Position numbers and translations under genes: made by a program
Shown here: positions 36,001-49,060 of the stretch, in pieces
Layout: each line of letters starts with the position of its first letter
Numbering within the stretch: the first letter of the stretch is position 1
Notes under the pieces: generated by a model
What the model was told of the DNA's origin: nothing
The model's database searches: none
What the model saw: only the letters and a program-made list of their open reading frames with translations
NCBI GenBank assembly: GCA_019914995.1
Contig: CM034131.1
Location: forward strand, 6,852,501 to 6,916,500
DNA length: 64,000 bases
Direction: 5' to 3'
Source: Acanthochlamys bracteata
Lineage: Eukaryota; Streptophyta; Magnoliopsida; Pandanales; Velloziaceae

Positions 36001-37964
36001 TCAATGTAGAAAGTGATTTATAATGACAACCTACAACAACCATATTTAAAAGTTAAGTTAGCAATAATATATGTAGAAAATCAGGTGACTGCGCTTGAAT
36101 TTTATAGCATATTGGTTTTGTATAGGTTAACCTAAGACTCTTTCTATATTTTTATTTTGACTCCCTTCTCGAGTGGCATGTAAATGCTTTAGTAGATGAA
36201 CCCTGTGACAACAAAATGTTTGCAATTGATATCTAACCTTATGAGCTTGCAGGTGCTGAGGATAAATCAATTTAGTGCTAATGCCTTTGTGAAACTATGT
36301 GGATTATTAAATAAAGCGGTTACCATGTGCATCTTCAAGTTTGAAGTACTACATTTGGTAGTCTGCAACGTTCTACTTCTATGCTCAAGTTTCGTTTCTC
36401 ATTCTATCTTGTATATCCTGGTGTCTTGAACCATTGAATTGTAGATGTAGGTATTTGTTCTGAAATCTTGTCATGGTAGTTATGCACAAAGAGTCATGTT
36501 ACTTCGTACTAGCTTTCACCATCTTACTTATGGCATGCCTCTCGTTGCTGCTCTCTCATCTCTTTCGGCATTTTGTCTCTTATTTCATGTAAGGTAGTCA
36601 TTCGTTGCTGCAAAATTAGGCAACTTCATCGATTGCAAATTGTTTTCTTTAACTAATCATGCAAGCATAAATCTTTTGGGGAACCTTTCTCAATGTTCCT
36701 GGATTTTGTAGCACTTATTTTGCTCATATGTGTACACTAATTTGGTTTATGCGAACTCCTTCACTTGTAGATTTTAGAGCTATAACGAGCATTGCAAACA
36801 AATGTGGAATACTTGTGTCTTGCTTTTCAGAATGGATAAATGAACTCTTCTGACTTTATTATTATCTGAGCAAGAAGCCCTTGCTCACAAGTTGCTGACA
36901 TCCATGCATTCTTGACTTTAATTCTAATTACAATGGAAAATGCTGCTGTACGTAATGGTGAAAGGACCATAGATGTTCTCAGATAACGTTTGGCCATCTC
37001 TATTGTACTATTTATATTGCTGGTGCTGCCTTATATCTCAGTAATGAATGCTATACATTCTAACTTTAAAATGTTAAACAGATGAACTTAAAATGCTGAT
37101 TTCCAACAATGACTCATCTAATCAACTTGGTAGCTGGAACCTAACTATTAAATGGTTTGATATACGACTTGACATAAAACCACTTGCAAAGCATATATAA
37201 AAAGAATGCCATATATCATGAACTAATCACAAATTCAACCACCAGGCTACATGTCCTTCAAAGTGCTGGATAGGGATCTTTGACATGTCAAGCAAAACCT
37301 TCCTAGTCAAAATTTCCCAAACTGCTCTCCAACTGAATGACTTATAATGCAAATCCCACAAAGCCACATTTCACATATGCAGCACTCTATACTACAGCCA
37401 CAGCCACATTACAAAACCACCCTCAGTACCGGTGGCTACTAAAACACACGTCAAGACAAGCCACCTTAGATGAAAAATCTATAGCTAATGTAAAATTCAT
37501 TTGAGTATACACATAACATTCAACCCAACCTCCAGAATTTTGCAGGTATAACCCTATTTGTCAAACCAAAGCAACTGTGCAAAAACAGAAGATATGAATG
37601 CTCCATTAAAAAGATTAAGAAAAAAAAGGGAACAAAAAGGGTAGCACATCATCAGCATAAATAAACACATTTCTTCATTGGCTTAATTAAACATCCGTAA
37701 CAAAGCTGCAAATGAGCTCATACAGCATTTCTAGCATTCAGTACACAGCACATCAAAATTGTAAGTACTGGCAAAAAGGACAACAGACTATGCCAGCAAG
37801 AAGTCGGCACTAGATAGCTTTTACATCCCACTCAATGCATGAAGCACTTAACCTTCTACGACTAAGGGGCCATAAAAAGCTTCAAGGACAAAACACAAAT
37901 ATCTGTAATGAGTGTCTTAATATGAAACTGAATCAGCTGGAGGAACTCCCAGACATCACATGAA
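36001..37964. other. Intergenic, no gene recognised
   Basis: About 2 kb with unremarkable base composition. The right part (about 37650 onward) is probably the 3' UTR of the RBP45/47 gene. Further exons of the helicase fossil were looked for and not recognised. Confidence 0.45.
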
Positions 37965-40900
37965 TCACTGCACAACGGTAACTGCCCAATAAGTTTCTTT
38001 GAAAAACATAAAAGAGTAAACAGACTTCAAATGAAATTGAATTAAAAAGGAAAAGCACTAAAAAAGCTCATGCACAACAGTGTAACTAGCAAACTTTGAG
38101 TTATGCAATCAGGCTTTAGCTTTCAAATGCAAAAAAGGAAAGAACTATTTCACAAGACCGAATATTACAGTTATTAAAGAACAATAAAGCTGAGACATGA
38201 AAACTAAGCAAAAAACATTCAATAAGGTAGAAGCACCTGTTGCTGTGGTGGTGGTTGTTGATAGTTCCCATATTGATAAGCTGCATATGCATACATGTTA
38301 GGATCTTGGGCAGGTTGGGTATATCCATATGCATCATATGATTGGCCATAACCATAATTGTTGCCATTCCATTGGTTGCCATCAGTCTGCAGTTGCTGAA
38401 TTACACAATTTGCAATATTTTAGTTTTCCCAATTAGCAATAGCGGAAGACCATCAAAATTTTGATAGTTAGAAATTTTACCTGTTTATTGGAAGGGCTGC
38501 GACCCCAAGAAAGCCGAATGTTTTGACCACCCAATTGTGTTCCATTGAGCATTCGCAAGGCCTCTTCAGCGCATTGCCTAGAGAAGGTTATCCATGAATA
38601 TCAGAGAGGTGCATAAGTTCAATTAGCAGTTAGAAGCAGATCTTGATAAGCTGACTGCCTACCTGCTAGCAAACTGGACAAACCCACACCGCTTTCCTAC
38701 GGGAATCTTAACATGGACCAAGTCCCCATACTGGCTAAATACTTGGCGCAAAGTTTCCTCAGGAACATTTGAATCCAGACCGCCAACAAATATCTGCATC
38801 CCAAAACTATATGTTACAGAACAGAAGCGATATGCAACTTTGATACAGACAATAAGAAGGACAGTTACCGTAGTATTATTCGGATCATTTTCTGAATCAG
38901 TCCCTTGAGTATGCGTCTGGAAAGAAGCTACAAATAGCGAAACCATAGAATGAAAAATAATGCCCAAAGATAATGGAAACAAGGGCCTATCATGTTTCGC
39001 TCCAAACAGATTGCTACAACACAAGCTTGCAATTATGCAGGAAGGTAAAGCCATAACTCAGAAGAATGTAAGTAAATGCTTCCAATAACAGGACCATAGA
39101 GACTAGTATCAAGACCTTCAAAATATAAAAATCAAAGTAGAGAAGCCTGATGCACCAATGTGGCAGTATCAGTCAGAACAATCATCTTGAAAATGATTAT
39201 TCCTCACTAGTGCATTCAGAATATTATGCGAGGTCTGGCCAATGAAGAGCTGAAGAATGTATAGCTCAGCCAAATTAGCCTTGAGATGTCATACTACATC
39301 TAATACACTATAAGATGCTACCAAATTTAATGCTGGCAGTAAAACATGTGATGACCTTGCTATATGAGAGGATACAATATTGAGCAAGCTGACTTATAAA
39401 GAAAGTCTACTCTGCTAGGAAACAAATCACCACGGAATCCCATGAAAATACTACCTCTTAGACTTTCTGGTAAAAAGGCATAATTAGCATTCAAAGGCTA
39501 ACATAGAAAGAGATAATCTCTATAAGACATAGAACGAAGACATCTCTATTAGAAGCCTTTGCAACCACATAATGTGCATATATAAACAAGAAATGTATTA
39601 AGATTCAAAATGACTTAATTAAATCAATCATCCCTATATGCCCCATAAAAAGATCAAAGAATGACGGAACCATAAATGATGAATCTTTGAAGGCGAAAAA
39701 GAAAGCTTCAGAAGCAGAAAGAAACGTGAGGCTTGAGAGAAACTTCAAAGAACCAAAAGCTAAATGAACACTACATGCCTGACGAAACAAGGCACTAAAA
39801 GGAACTTCTCAAAAACCCAAAAGGAATTAAGCGCCTCATGACATAAATAGCACACTGACCTAACCACGGTGTGCATTAAATAATATGCATCACAGCTGTA
39901 TTGATTCCTGAGCCCTATATGTAGAACGCACATGATATCCTACTTCCAGACAATATGGGTTTATAAGTTTTTTTTTTTTTTACTTTGATGGATTCAGAGA
40001 AGAATTTCACCTACAAAATGCCAAAAAATCTTGAATTTGTATTTCTATAGCACGGACTAAAAATTAGTAATACTAAAAAGGCTAGGATGAAGTTAAACAA
40101 TGTAAGTCAAGCAATGCATATCTGCCTATCAGATATTATCAATGAAACACCTCAAATGACACTGCTGCAGGAAACAGCTTACAATCCCAAAAAGAATATC
40201 AATGATGAGCTTCAGAGAAATGATGTATCACATTTTTTGTAAAGAGTGAAACAAAAAGAAAGGAAGCATGCAATTGTAACTTTTCAAGATTACCTGTTGT
40301 TTTCTTATTGGCAGCTGGACCAGTTCGAATAGGCCGTGTAGAACACAGCACTCCATTCATTTCAGTCATGGCACGATTTTGCTCATTCAAATCACCAAAC
40401 CTCACAAAGCCGTAGCCTTTTGAGCGTCCAGTTGCTCTATCAGTGACAACCTTTGCTCCCTTCACTGAAGCGTAATGAGCTCTGAACAACTCTTGTAGCA
40501 TGAAGTCTGTGACCTCTGTTGCCAAATCACCAACAAATATAGTATAATCAGGACCATCATCTCCACGCCTCTCACCAGCTGCAGCCCAATTAAGTCGGAA
40601 AGTTTGCTCAGAACTCGGCATCATTTGACCATTGTAAGTTTGAAGTACCAGCTCAGCTGCAGCACGTGAGCGGTACTCAATAAAACCATATCCTTCAGGC
40701 TGCCCAGTCTGCTTGTTATGAATTATTTTCACAGATTGCACCTGTGATCATGGTTAGACAATATAAGTGCAACATTCTTATGCCATGAATTCAAATACTA
40801 CTATAATAACAAATACCACTGATTCTTGTAGCATCTGATTCTTTCAAAAGAGCTTAGACAAAAGCCAAAATGCAGCTGGAAGTCACAATGAACTACTACA

Positions 40901-41933
40901 ATTCGTTTATCAGAACTTGATCATACATACATTTGATTATAACATCATAATCCACACAAGAGTAAAAGTAAGGTATAGCTCTGTTCTAGACAGAAACTGC
41001 TGTCAGTTCACATAGAATCTGCCAGATTAATAACAGTACAGGGAATTTGAGACAAACAAGGACAAAATAATGGCTTCTCTTTAATGGAGACGTCTCTAGT
41101 ACACCTATCAAATGGCCAACAAAAAGATACCAACTAGATTACAGACACACATTGTAAGACCTTATCACAAAAACACGATCATTAAGTAAGACTCATATGA
41201 AAATCACCAACCAAACGCAATTAAATGTTTTATTTTTCCTATAACAAGATTGATGCTGTTGGACACAAAACTTTTATTTCTACAGAGTATTTTGCACAAC
41301 AAGGCAAAAATAATTACTTCTCTTTAATGCAGACAACTCTAGTACACTTATAAAATGTCCTACCAAAAAGTACCAACTAGATTACATACACACATTGGAA
41401 GACCTTATCATAAAAATACGATCCTTAAGTAAGACTACATATGAAAATCGCCAACCAAACGCAATTAAATTTTTGTTCTTCTATAACAAGATCAACGCTG
41501 TTGGACACAAAGTTACCTCTCCAGTGTTGGCGAAGCAGGAGTTGAGGTAGCTCTCATCCATCCAGTACTGCAAATCTCCGATCCACAGCGTCCTGATCTC
41601 ATCCGGCTGCTGCTGGTGCATCTGCTGCGGAGCCATGAATTGCTGCATCTGCTGCTGCGGTGGGGGAGGAATCTGTTGTTGCTGATGCATAGACGGAGGA
41701 ACCTGTTGCTGTTGAGCCCACATAGGCGGTGGTGGAGCCATTGCTTGCTGCTGATGATGGTACTGCGGTGCCTGGGGAGGAGCCATACCCCACTGCTGCA
41801 GCGGCGGTTCTCCACCGATCATGTGCTGCGGCGGCGGTGGTCCACCAATCATGTGCTGAGGGGGCGGTGGAGCACCGGGCTGCTGCTGCTGATATGGCGG
41901 CGCTGCCATTCCTCCTCCGGGCTGCATCATCAT
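37965..41933 (-). CDS. RBP45/RBP47-type polyadenylate-binding RNA-binding protein
   Basis: Exons 41933-41517, 40741-40294, 38927-38869, 38793-38663, 38577-38481, 38395-38237 and a stop-only exon at 37967-37965 give 437 residues. After a Gln/Pro-rich N-terminus (QQQQ, PPPPQHMIGG twice) come three RNA-recognition motifs: about 114-192 (LWIGDL, GYGFIEY), 205-284 (YTIFVGDL, KGYGFVRF) and 309-382 (IFVGGLD, CGFVQF). A Tyr/Gly/Gln-rich tail follows. Family members bind poly(A)/U-rich RNA, shuttle from the nucleus and enter stress granules. The ATG at 41933 was chosen because the frame upstream starts only with TTG and relatives begin MMQPG. The stop codon TGA appears to be the first codon after the last acceptor (GTGCAG|TGA), so the last intron interrupts coding sequence only by the stop; this join is less certain. 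Confidence 0.9.
41057..41511. repeat. Tandem duplication of about 213 bases in RBP intron 1
   Basis: Copies at about 41057-41269 and 41300-41511 run parallel: CAAGG(A)CAAAA, CTTCTCTTTAATG, CCAACTAGATTACA, CCAACCAAACGCAATTAAAT, GCTGTTGGACACAAA. They are perhaps 85% identical. The second copy abuts the exon 1 splice donor. Confidence 0.85.
41600..41900. repeat. CTG/CAG-rich codon repeats in RBP exon 1
   Basis: Interrupted runs of CTG on the plus strand encode the Gln tracts, and a 30-base duplicated block encodes PPPPQHMIGG twice (about 41808-41867). Such tracts often vary in length between alleles. Confidence 0.75.
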
Positions 41934-41971
41934 TTGGTAAGCCAAAACAAGTAGAGAAAATGTCCCCCGAG

Positions 41972-41985
41972 AACCCTAACCCTAG
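41972..41985. promoter_or_regulatory. Double telo-box in the RBP45/47 leader
   Basis: AACCCTAACCCTAG lies about 40 bases upstream of the ATG (minus-strand gene). Telo-boxes mark many plant translation and RNA-processing genes. Confidence 0.6.
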
Positions 41986-44592
41986 CAGTGAAGGAAGCAG
42001 GCGGGAAAAGACACGAGGGAGTGATCGATACAGAGGGGAGAACTAATACCAGGAGCGTGATTGTTGGATACGTGGCGCGATCTCGTGCTTAATTTGAGTT
42101 GCTTTTGTCTGTATGCTATTTTGGATTTTTTTGCCTTTGTTAGTGGGCCTATGTTCTTCCATGCCTGCTAGTCATGCTCCGAAAGAGCCCGTAACAGGCT
42201 GGGGCCTATTTTAGTGGACGTTTGCAATTACTTTTTATTTAAATTTTTTTATTTCCTTTCAGTCTTATTTTTAATAAATTTTATATAATATTTTAGAATA
42301 ATATATATAGAATAATTATATTAGTTTTAGATAATAAAGGATAAATTATTTTTTAGAATTCCAAAAAAATTTCAGAAAATTTTTTATTTTAAATATTTCT
42401 AAATATTTTTTTTAATTTGTTTTGAAGTGTTTCGTATTGTTTTTAATATAGAATTTTTTTTAAAACGAAAGATATATTTATCTTTTTAAAAATAAGCTTT
42501 ATATTTATTTTTAAAAATGACAAAATTAAGTAATAAAAAAAACTTACTATGTAGAATTTTTTTATATCTAAGTTTTTAAATAAATTTTCTATATGCTTGT
42601 AAAAAATATATTTAACATGTGAGTTAAAAAATTAAAAGACTATTTTTTTAGAATGGAATGCCAAACTCTTGCACCAAACTCAAATTTTACAGCCAGATTT
42701 TGAATTTTGGACTACTAATATTTCAATTGTTTCGAATTTACTAAGCTCATCTCTTATTTATTTTTATCGGACTCACCGCCTACAAGCTGAGTTCGGGGCA
42801 AATAAAACACATTCTATATGTTAAAATTTTAGATGACAATGTAATTACCAAGACAAGTTTGTTTTAATACGATAAATACGTTATGGTGAACCACAATGAG
42901 GAAAAATAAATTCTTTTAATTATCAAGAGATTACCTAAACAACATTACAGAAATTTCACCTTTTCTTACATTAAAAACAGCCTATATCTACCTGACAAAA
43001 GATTGCTCAGTAGTTTCCTATCCTCAAGTTATCATCTATCTAGTTAAAAATGCCTTGCCACATCAATGATTATGTGCATGTCATTACTTGCAGCTATACA
43101 CTTGCCAAAAAAAATTTTTTCCTTCACAACATGAGGCATTGAACTTGAAAGCCCCATTACATATCAGCACATGAAGTTAATGCCTGAAGGCATGTTTTAA
43201 TTATATGAAATAAGTTTTGGGAAAGTAAATTTTATAAAGATGAATTTTAAAAAAAAATTAACTTCAATAAAAGTAAAATTCTAAGTAATAATTGATATAC
43301 GTTAAGTAAATTTTAAAATTAATTTGATGAAAATAAGATTTAAATAGATGAAATTAAAATTTGAATTAATAATTGAAATACATAAATTGGGAAAACTTAA
43401 AATTTCAAAGGAATAAGTGGAGTTTCTTGCACGGAGGATGTTCCCTTCCTATTATCCCCTTCTCATTTGACCTAATTAGAATGAAAGAGATACTCTAACT
43501 AGAATATTAACAAAATTGGAAGTAATAAGCTTTGTACTGTTAAGATTATTAACAAAATTTTTCCTTTTATCAACTTTAATATTTTGCATCAATCGATTTC
43601 TTCAAGCGCATAACCGTAATTAAGTTGAAATATGGTTGATAGCCATTTTGTTAACTGTTCATCATGGTTGAAGAAATAAACTGATCATATCTCAACAATC
43701 ATTGACATATTTTCTTTCTTTTCTTCACAATCTATTTCTCTAAATTTTCTTCAATACATTGACATTGGCCAAAGGGTCCCTGTTGCTTAGCAAAGCTCCC
43801 ATGCTTGTTGGTTCCATCCCTGATAAAATGCCATGTTCACAAAACAAGTATTTGTTTATTTCAACATCTCTAAGATTAAACCCGTGGTTCACAGATATAT
43901 TGCTTAACATTTTCCAACTTATAATCTATAAACAAAAACACTTCTCTCAACTAACTTTGGCACAATGCACTAATAAAATTCCCGCAATCCAAGTATGCCT
44001 TCCAATGCCATCCTCAATATATATAGTAAACACCTTTTGTTTCTCTTTGTTGATGAAAACACCCATTGCTTGCATTAGATTAAGTGAAACATAAGTCCCA
44101 TATTTATTGCAGAGGTGGCTATACCTTTCTCAAGTAGAAATTCTAAAACATTTCATCATCTAAACTGCTCCTCCAGATGTTTCTGTTCAATTTGTTACAT
44201 ATTCTTTTGCTTACTCATGCATTTCAACTGCATATATATGTAGTTTATTGGTGATGTTCTTAACACTACTAAGTTTTTCTTATCATGAGCGGATTCCATT
44301 ACATCACATACAACCGTCCCTCCTTTTAATTTATCCACTTTTTTTCATTCAATCTCTGCACTCAATATATACATGTTTTGTATTGTTATGAACGCATGCA
44401 AGATTCATCACTGAACTGAGTAAATTAAAATATAGCCTCCCCTATTACCCAACTGTCCCTGTCTCCTCTCTCTTATTACTAGCAGTTCAAAACCTTATAA
44501 ATCAAAGCCTAAATATCATAAATGAACATTGCAACATTATCTCTCATATTGTTGATCTCTCTGTGTTTTTCAAAATTGTGAAGCTTATTTAA
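41986..44592. other. Intergenic region with AT-rich element debris
   Basis: The RBP promoter lies near 42000-42200. AT-rich blocks at about 42230-42430, 42440-42670 (ends AGTGTTTCG and GCCAAACTC, core TGTAGAATTTTTTTATATC) and 43190-43420 resemble the MITE family. The ORF at 43759-44094 (111 codons) matches nothing I know. The last about 100 bases are the leader of the next gene. Confidence 0.45.
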
Positions 44593-44904
44593 ATGAAGCT
44601 TCTAATGAGAAGGAGATCCTACACAAGAGTGGAAGAAGACGAAGAAGATCCAGAGGAATTAAAGCAAAGGAGAGCGCAGTACCTGATTAACAAGATACTG
44701 CTACAAGCCGATGACAGAATAATAAGGCAGAGAAGAAGACCGAACGGTTGGATACTGTTGTGGAGACTGAAGATAAAGATTGGTAGAAGGATGAACAGGG
44801 TGAGAAGAAGCATGCGTTTTACAGTTTCTAATATGAATTTTTATGTTCACGGAGAAGCAGTGAAGAGGTTCAAGTTCTTGGTCATGCGCTGCGTTCCTCG
44901 TTGA
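44593..44904 (+). CDS. Small basic plant protein of unknown function
   Basis: A single exon encodes 103 residues: MKLLMRRRSYTRVEEDEEDP, then KQRRAQYLINKILLQAD, then a basic stretch (RLKIKIGRRMNRVRRSMRF). The mix of an acidic patch, a helical segment and an amphipathic basic helix is unlike random sequence. The start resembles a family of short intron-less plant proteins I remember only as uncharacterised. The ATG has an in-frame stop 12 bases upstream (TGA at 44581), so the start is firm if the gene is real. There is no signal peptide and no membrane segment. Nuclear or nucleic-acid contact is possible from the charge but unproven. It stands alone, about 450 bases before the HSP70-16 relic. 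Confidence 0.65.
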   Translation: MKLLMRRRSYTRVEEDEEDPEELKQRRAQYLINKILLQADDRIIRQRRRPNGWILLWRLKIKIGRRMNRVRRSMRFTVSNMNFYVHGEAVKRFKFLVMRCVPR

Positions 44905-45198
44905 TTGTTGAAGTTATTAGTATGCGAAAATGCATGGAGATATTTGTCCGCGTGAGTAAATTACATATGTTCATGTCTTTGTTGATCATGTTTTTTGGTG
45001 TTATGTCTGTTGGTTTTTGAAAACAGAGTTGCTTATTTGTGGAGATATAAGATATAAGAAGAGGGATCATCTTCCAAACATGTTCTGAATTGTAAGATTG
45101 CTTTATGTTCTGAAGCAATTGCCACAGAACCATCAATGGCAACTCTAATTGCACGATTTGTTCATGCACCCTAAATTAAATTCCGTATATCATCAATC

Positions 45199-45210
45199 GC
45201 TCTCTCTCTT

Positions 45211-45256
<46 letters not shown>
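45199..45256. repeat. (CT)n microsatellite
   Basis: About 58 bases of CT repeats with three interruptions, just upstream of the HSP70-16 relic, probably in its old leader. Confidence 0.95.
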
Positions 45257-45260
<4 letters not shown>

Positions 45261-45358
45261 CGACGATCGAGCAGATACCTAAAAGAGTGAGAAAAGATAA
45301 AACCAAGAGAGACACAGAGAACAATCAAGAGAGAAATCGAAGAAAAAAGACTACAAAA

Positions 45359-48300
45359 GTTAGCGCGGTTAAGTTCGATATCCGTAAAGACAGCTGAGCG
45401 ATCGCGAGCGTGAATCAGGGGGGCAGCGATGTTCTCCTCAACGAAGAATCCACACAAGAAACATCGTCCCTTCTTTCATTAACGGATAGAAAACTTATGC
45501 CCTGCCACTTCTTCTTCTTCTACTTCTTTAACAACAATTTGCGCAGATTAGGTTTCCTAATTCCTTCTCACAACGCTTCTATTCAGTTCCGCGGAAATCG
45601 CTCGTTCAATCTAACACAACTGCTTGCGATGCTTCTCTCACACTTGAAATCACAAGCAGCGAAATCCCTTAACACGCAATTCTGTCATTACTTGATTAGC
45701 ATACCTTGTTATTTCTCAGATCTTCATCGTAGAGCTTACCTGGACGCCGCTGTGATCGCCGGCTTGAAGCTTCTCTGATTGTTCCTTGACAATACGGCAA
45801 CTGCTCTCCCCTATGCGATTTACAGGAATTCTGTAAATCCTGTTTCCACTGTTGTGTTTGTCGCGGTCGCTATTGTTATCACCCTGGCAAAATGCACGTG
45901 CTTGCTCATGCGTCTGATCCTGCGCTTGGCGCCGTGGCGTTGATGATTGCTGTTTGATCACTTTGCTGGCCAGTTTAAGGAGCAGTATGGCAGTGATGTT
46001 TGAACTCGCGGGCAGGGAGTCAGTTGCAACCATTGTGCAAGAAGCTGAAGAAGGTTTTGAGCGCCGGTGCTGAAGTGCCGATCAGTTAGAGTGCTTGATG
46101 GATGAAATGTCAAGGGTTTTGTGAAGATGGTGGAATTTGAAAATGTCATCTGGACTGCTTGAGAGAGTGTTGGTCCCATGCAGGAAGGCCCTTGAGAACA
46201 CTGGAGTGAGCTTGTATACGGTACATTCTGTGGAACTTGTAGGGTCTGCTTCAAGAATACTAACAATTGGTAGAGTTTTAACTGTGTTCTTCAAGGGGGA
46301 GCCTAGTAGAACTCTTAAGGCAAGTGAGTGTGTAGCACGTGGTTGTTCCCTTTAGTGAGCCATGCTTAGCCCTGCTTTCAGGTTAGAGAGTATGAGGTAT
46401 GGTGGGAAAAAAATTACTTCTTGTTGTTCTTGCTTCTTGATTCTGGATTCTTACCAGTTTTGTTATCGAGAGAGTTATGGACTGGTAATATGAAATTATA
46501 GTCTGCAATCTGAATATGGTCTATGTTAATGTAGACTAGAATTTTGCATAGCAATGTTAATGCAAGCAGATTGACCAAATAGTCGGACTTGTTACTCACC
46601 ACTCATGTTGCAATGCATACAATTCCAACAGTTATGGAAGTTTGCTTCAACCTTGCTTTATCTTGTGGCACTTTTTGGGTAATGGAACATTTGGACTTTT
46701 GAAATATGGATGTGATAAAAGTTTTGAAATATGCACATAAGTAGGATATGGTGCAGTAAATGTTATTGGGGAAAATGAAAGTTGTCAAATTCTCCATATG
46801 GACTTGTTAGCAATAGTGTTGAACTTCTTGCCTCAGGTAAGTTGTAATTTGTTAAGAATTGTCTTTGTTATTATAAATATTTAAAATAGAATATTGATTC
46901 GTAAATCTTTTTCTTGGGCCAAATTATCCAGGTATTCAACTAAGCTTCCCTTTTGGCTTTTTCAGGTGCAAGATTCATTTGCTTACTCCATAGGATTTTC
47001 ATCTGGTGAAGGTCCTTTCTCCATACAGGTGAAAAACATATTGTTCAACAAAGGACAATTTATACCTAGTGTTAAAGTGCTCACCCTTAAGCGATCCAAT
47101 GCCTTTCATCTGGAACCTTTTATGCTGATTCAAGTGATCTCCCTCCTGGTGCATCTCAAATAATTAGCTCCTTCAAGTATGTCAGCTTTTCATCTGTTCA
47201 ATTTTGCTCTAGAATTAGCTAGGTGACAATTAGAAAGGTTTTGTGACTATGTTTTGGTTTTCTTTATTGTGTTAGAGTTCTGTCTGTTCAGTATTTATGC
47301 AAACGTTAGTAGTTCCAACCGAGTTAAATGTTATCATCTAAGTTTTAGCTTTGTTTTCTTTTAGTTGTTTCATGTGGATGAGTTGTGACCTTGTATTAAA
47401 GCAAACACCATTATTACAATTTCACCAAAAGGCGAAATGCCCTTTCAACACACTTGTTGTTTGACATAATGGATGAAGTTTTTCCTTGGTCCTTTCGTTC
47501 CCATTATAAGCTTCTTCAAATGACACAATACTTCATCTGCATCATGATTAAAAATGATCTGAGTATGTCAATCTGAATGAAAGAATCTTTTCTGCAAAAA
47601 TTTATGTTCACATTCCACAACCGAAGGTATTCCAGGTTTCCTGCTAGTTATATTACTCGATTCTTGACTTCTGAACCAACTTTGTAGTAGGCATTAGTGC
47701 TGGTAGTATACACGATTTTACAATTTGGTGGATTTCTGTTCATTGGGAATCTTGTAATGCGGCCCACAAATATCTAATTGAAAATTTTCAGTTTGCAGGT
47801 TAGTCCTTGTCAGTCTTGAGGAGTGGTGAAGAATCTCAAAGTGAAAATCAGGATAAGTCTAAATCTCAATGGCGTCGTTACAGTGGAATCAGCATCAGTG
47901 AGTATGGATTGTACCTTGTCTAAGATGTTCAATAGTATGGTGTACTTCTGTTGATTACTGATGCTTATCTTATCATAGTTTAATTTCTCAACTGCTTCAG
48001 TTAATTGAAGATAACACAAGTGACCAAACACCAAGAAGTTTGAAACACACCATTTGGGGATGATATGGACATGGAGGTTTCTTCGTCTGACAAGAAGGCA
48101 TATGTTGATGACAATGGAATGGTGGAGCAATCTGAAGCTGGACATATGCCTAGTCTACGTTCTGCTTAATTCATCTAGTCATTTTTGGGTTCAGGGATAA
48201 TGATATTCGCCGCAAAAACTAAAGAGTATCAGAACCATTTGTTTCATATGCATGCCTGCTAGCATACCAAATGTTACTCATTCGGGATTTACCATGTTTA

Positions 48301-49060
48301 GGATGCCCTAGAACAAGTGTATTATACTGAATAAAAAAACTAAAGAAACCACATGATGATTTCTATATTTTGTGATAATGTGTTCGCTTTCATTTATGAC
48401 ACATATATTTATCTTACATACATTGCATTCTTTATTGCAAATTGAGTCTAGGTTCCTGATCATCAATTTGCGAAGGAACAGCAAATTGACCTTAACGGGC
48501 TCTAAGATGGATGTGTTTCAAGAATTGCTATATGGACATGATAGCTTGATCTTTTGGATGTACCTTCTAAACATTTTCTTGGGTTGCTAAGACATAAACT
48601 TGTTGCTACTTACAGTTGGTGGATCCAATTGAAAATCGTTTCAAAGATGAAGAAGCCAGAGCCAAGCAACAAGAGAGCTCTTGAACTGCACAGTTGATTA
48701 TAGGATGGCTGTCAAATCATTGCCAACATATGAACATGATCCTACCAAAAAATTACTGATCCTGACTTTGGTCTCGCAATATTAAGAAGATGAATGAATC
48801 CTTGAAGACGTTTACTTCAAACACGTAGCCAGATTTTAATCCAATTGTTCATACACGAACCTTAAATTGCTGGGAATTTGTGTTATCTTAAATATATGCT
48901 TTAAGGTTGACTTCTCTAACTAAATATATACTTTTCTTCTTTTGGTACAGAAAATGTAACAAGATAATGGGCCCAAAGAGTTCTACAAGTTCAGAGGACG
49001 CCAAAGGCATGAATAGCTCAAATACTCCGGAGGGGATGCAAACAGATTAGTGCTATTGAA
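45359..49060 (+). pseudogene. Decayed HSP70-16-like (Hsp110-type) chaperone gene, introns kept
   Basis: Blocks in the order of the Hsp110-type HSP70-16 protein are spread over 3.7 kb: VSAVKFDI and DVLLNEES (45359-45450), MLLSHLKS..SLNTQ and RRAYLDAAVIAGLKLL (45630-45775), FDHFAGQFKEQYGSDV (45955-46002), LLERVLVPCRKALENTG with VHSVELVGSASRI and ASECVARGCSL (46147-46354), VQDSFAYSIGFSSGEGP (46966-47016), IPSVKVLTLKRSNAFHLE (47072-47125), VKIRISLNLNGVVTVES (47839-47889), VDPIENRFKDEEARAKQQ (48618-48671), and GPKSSTSSEDAKG (48969-49007). The first codon is GTT rather than ATG, and several stops and frame changes interrupt it, including the loss of long stretches of the ATPase domain. Acceptor-like sites such as TTTTTCAG|GTGCAAG precede some blocks, so this was a DNA-level duplicate, not a retrocopy. 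No chaperone can be made from it. Confidence 0.85.

Noticed and set aside
41933-41945. Earlier non-ATG starts for the RBP (TTG) and MATE (GTG at 53774) frames
   Set aside because: Nuclear plant genes start at ATG, and the first in-frame ATGs match the family N-termini.
43759-44094. 111-codon plus-strand ORF
   Set aside because: No recognisable domain, AT-rich codon use and no promoter signs; kept only as a remark in the intergenic entry.
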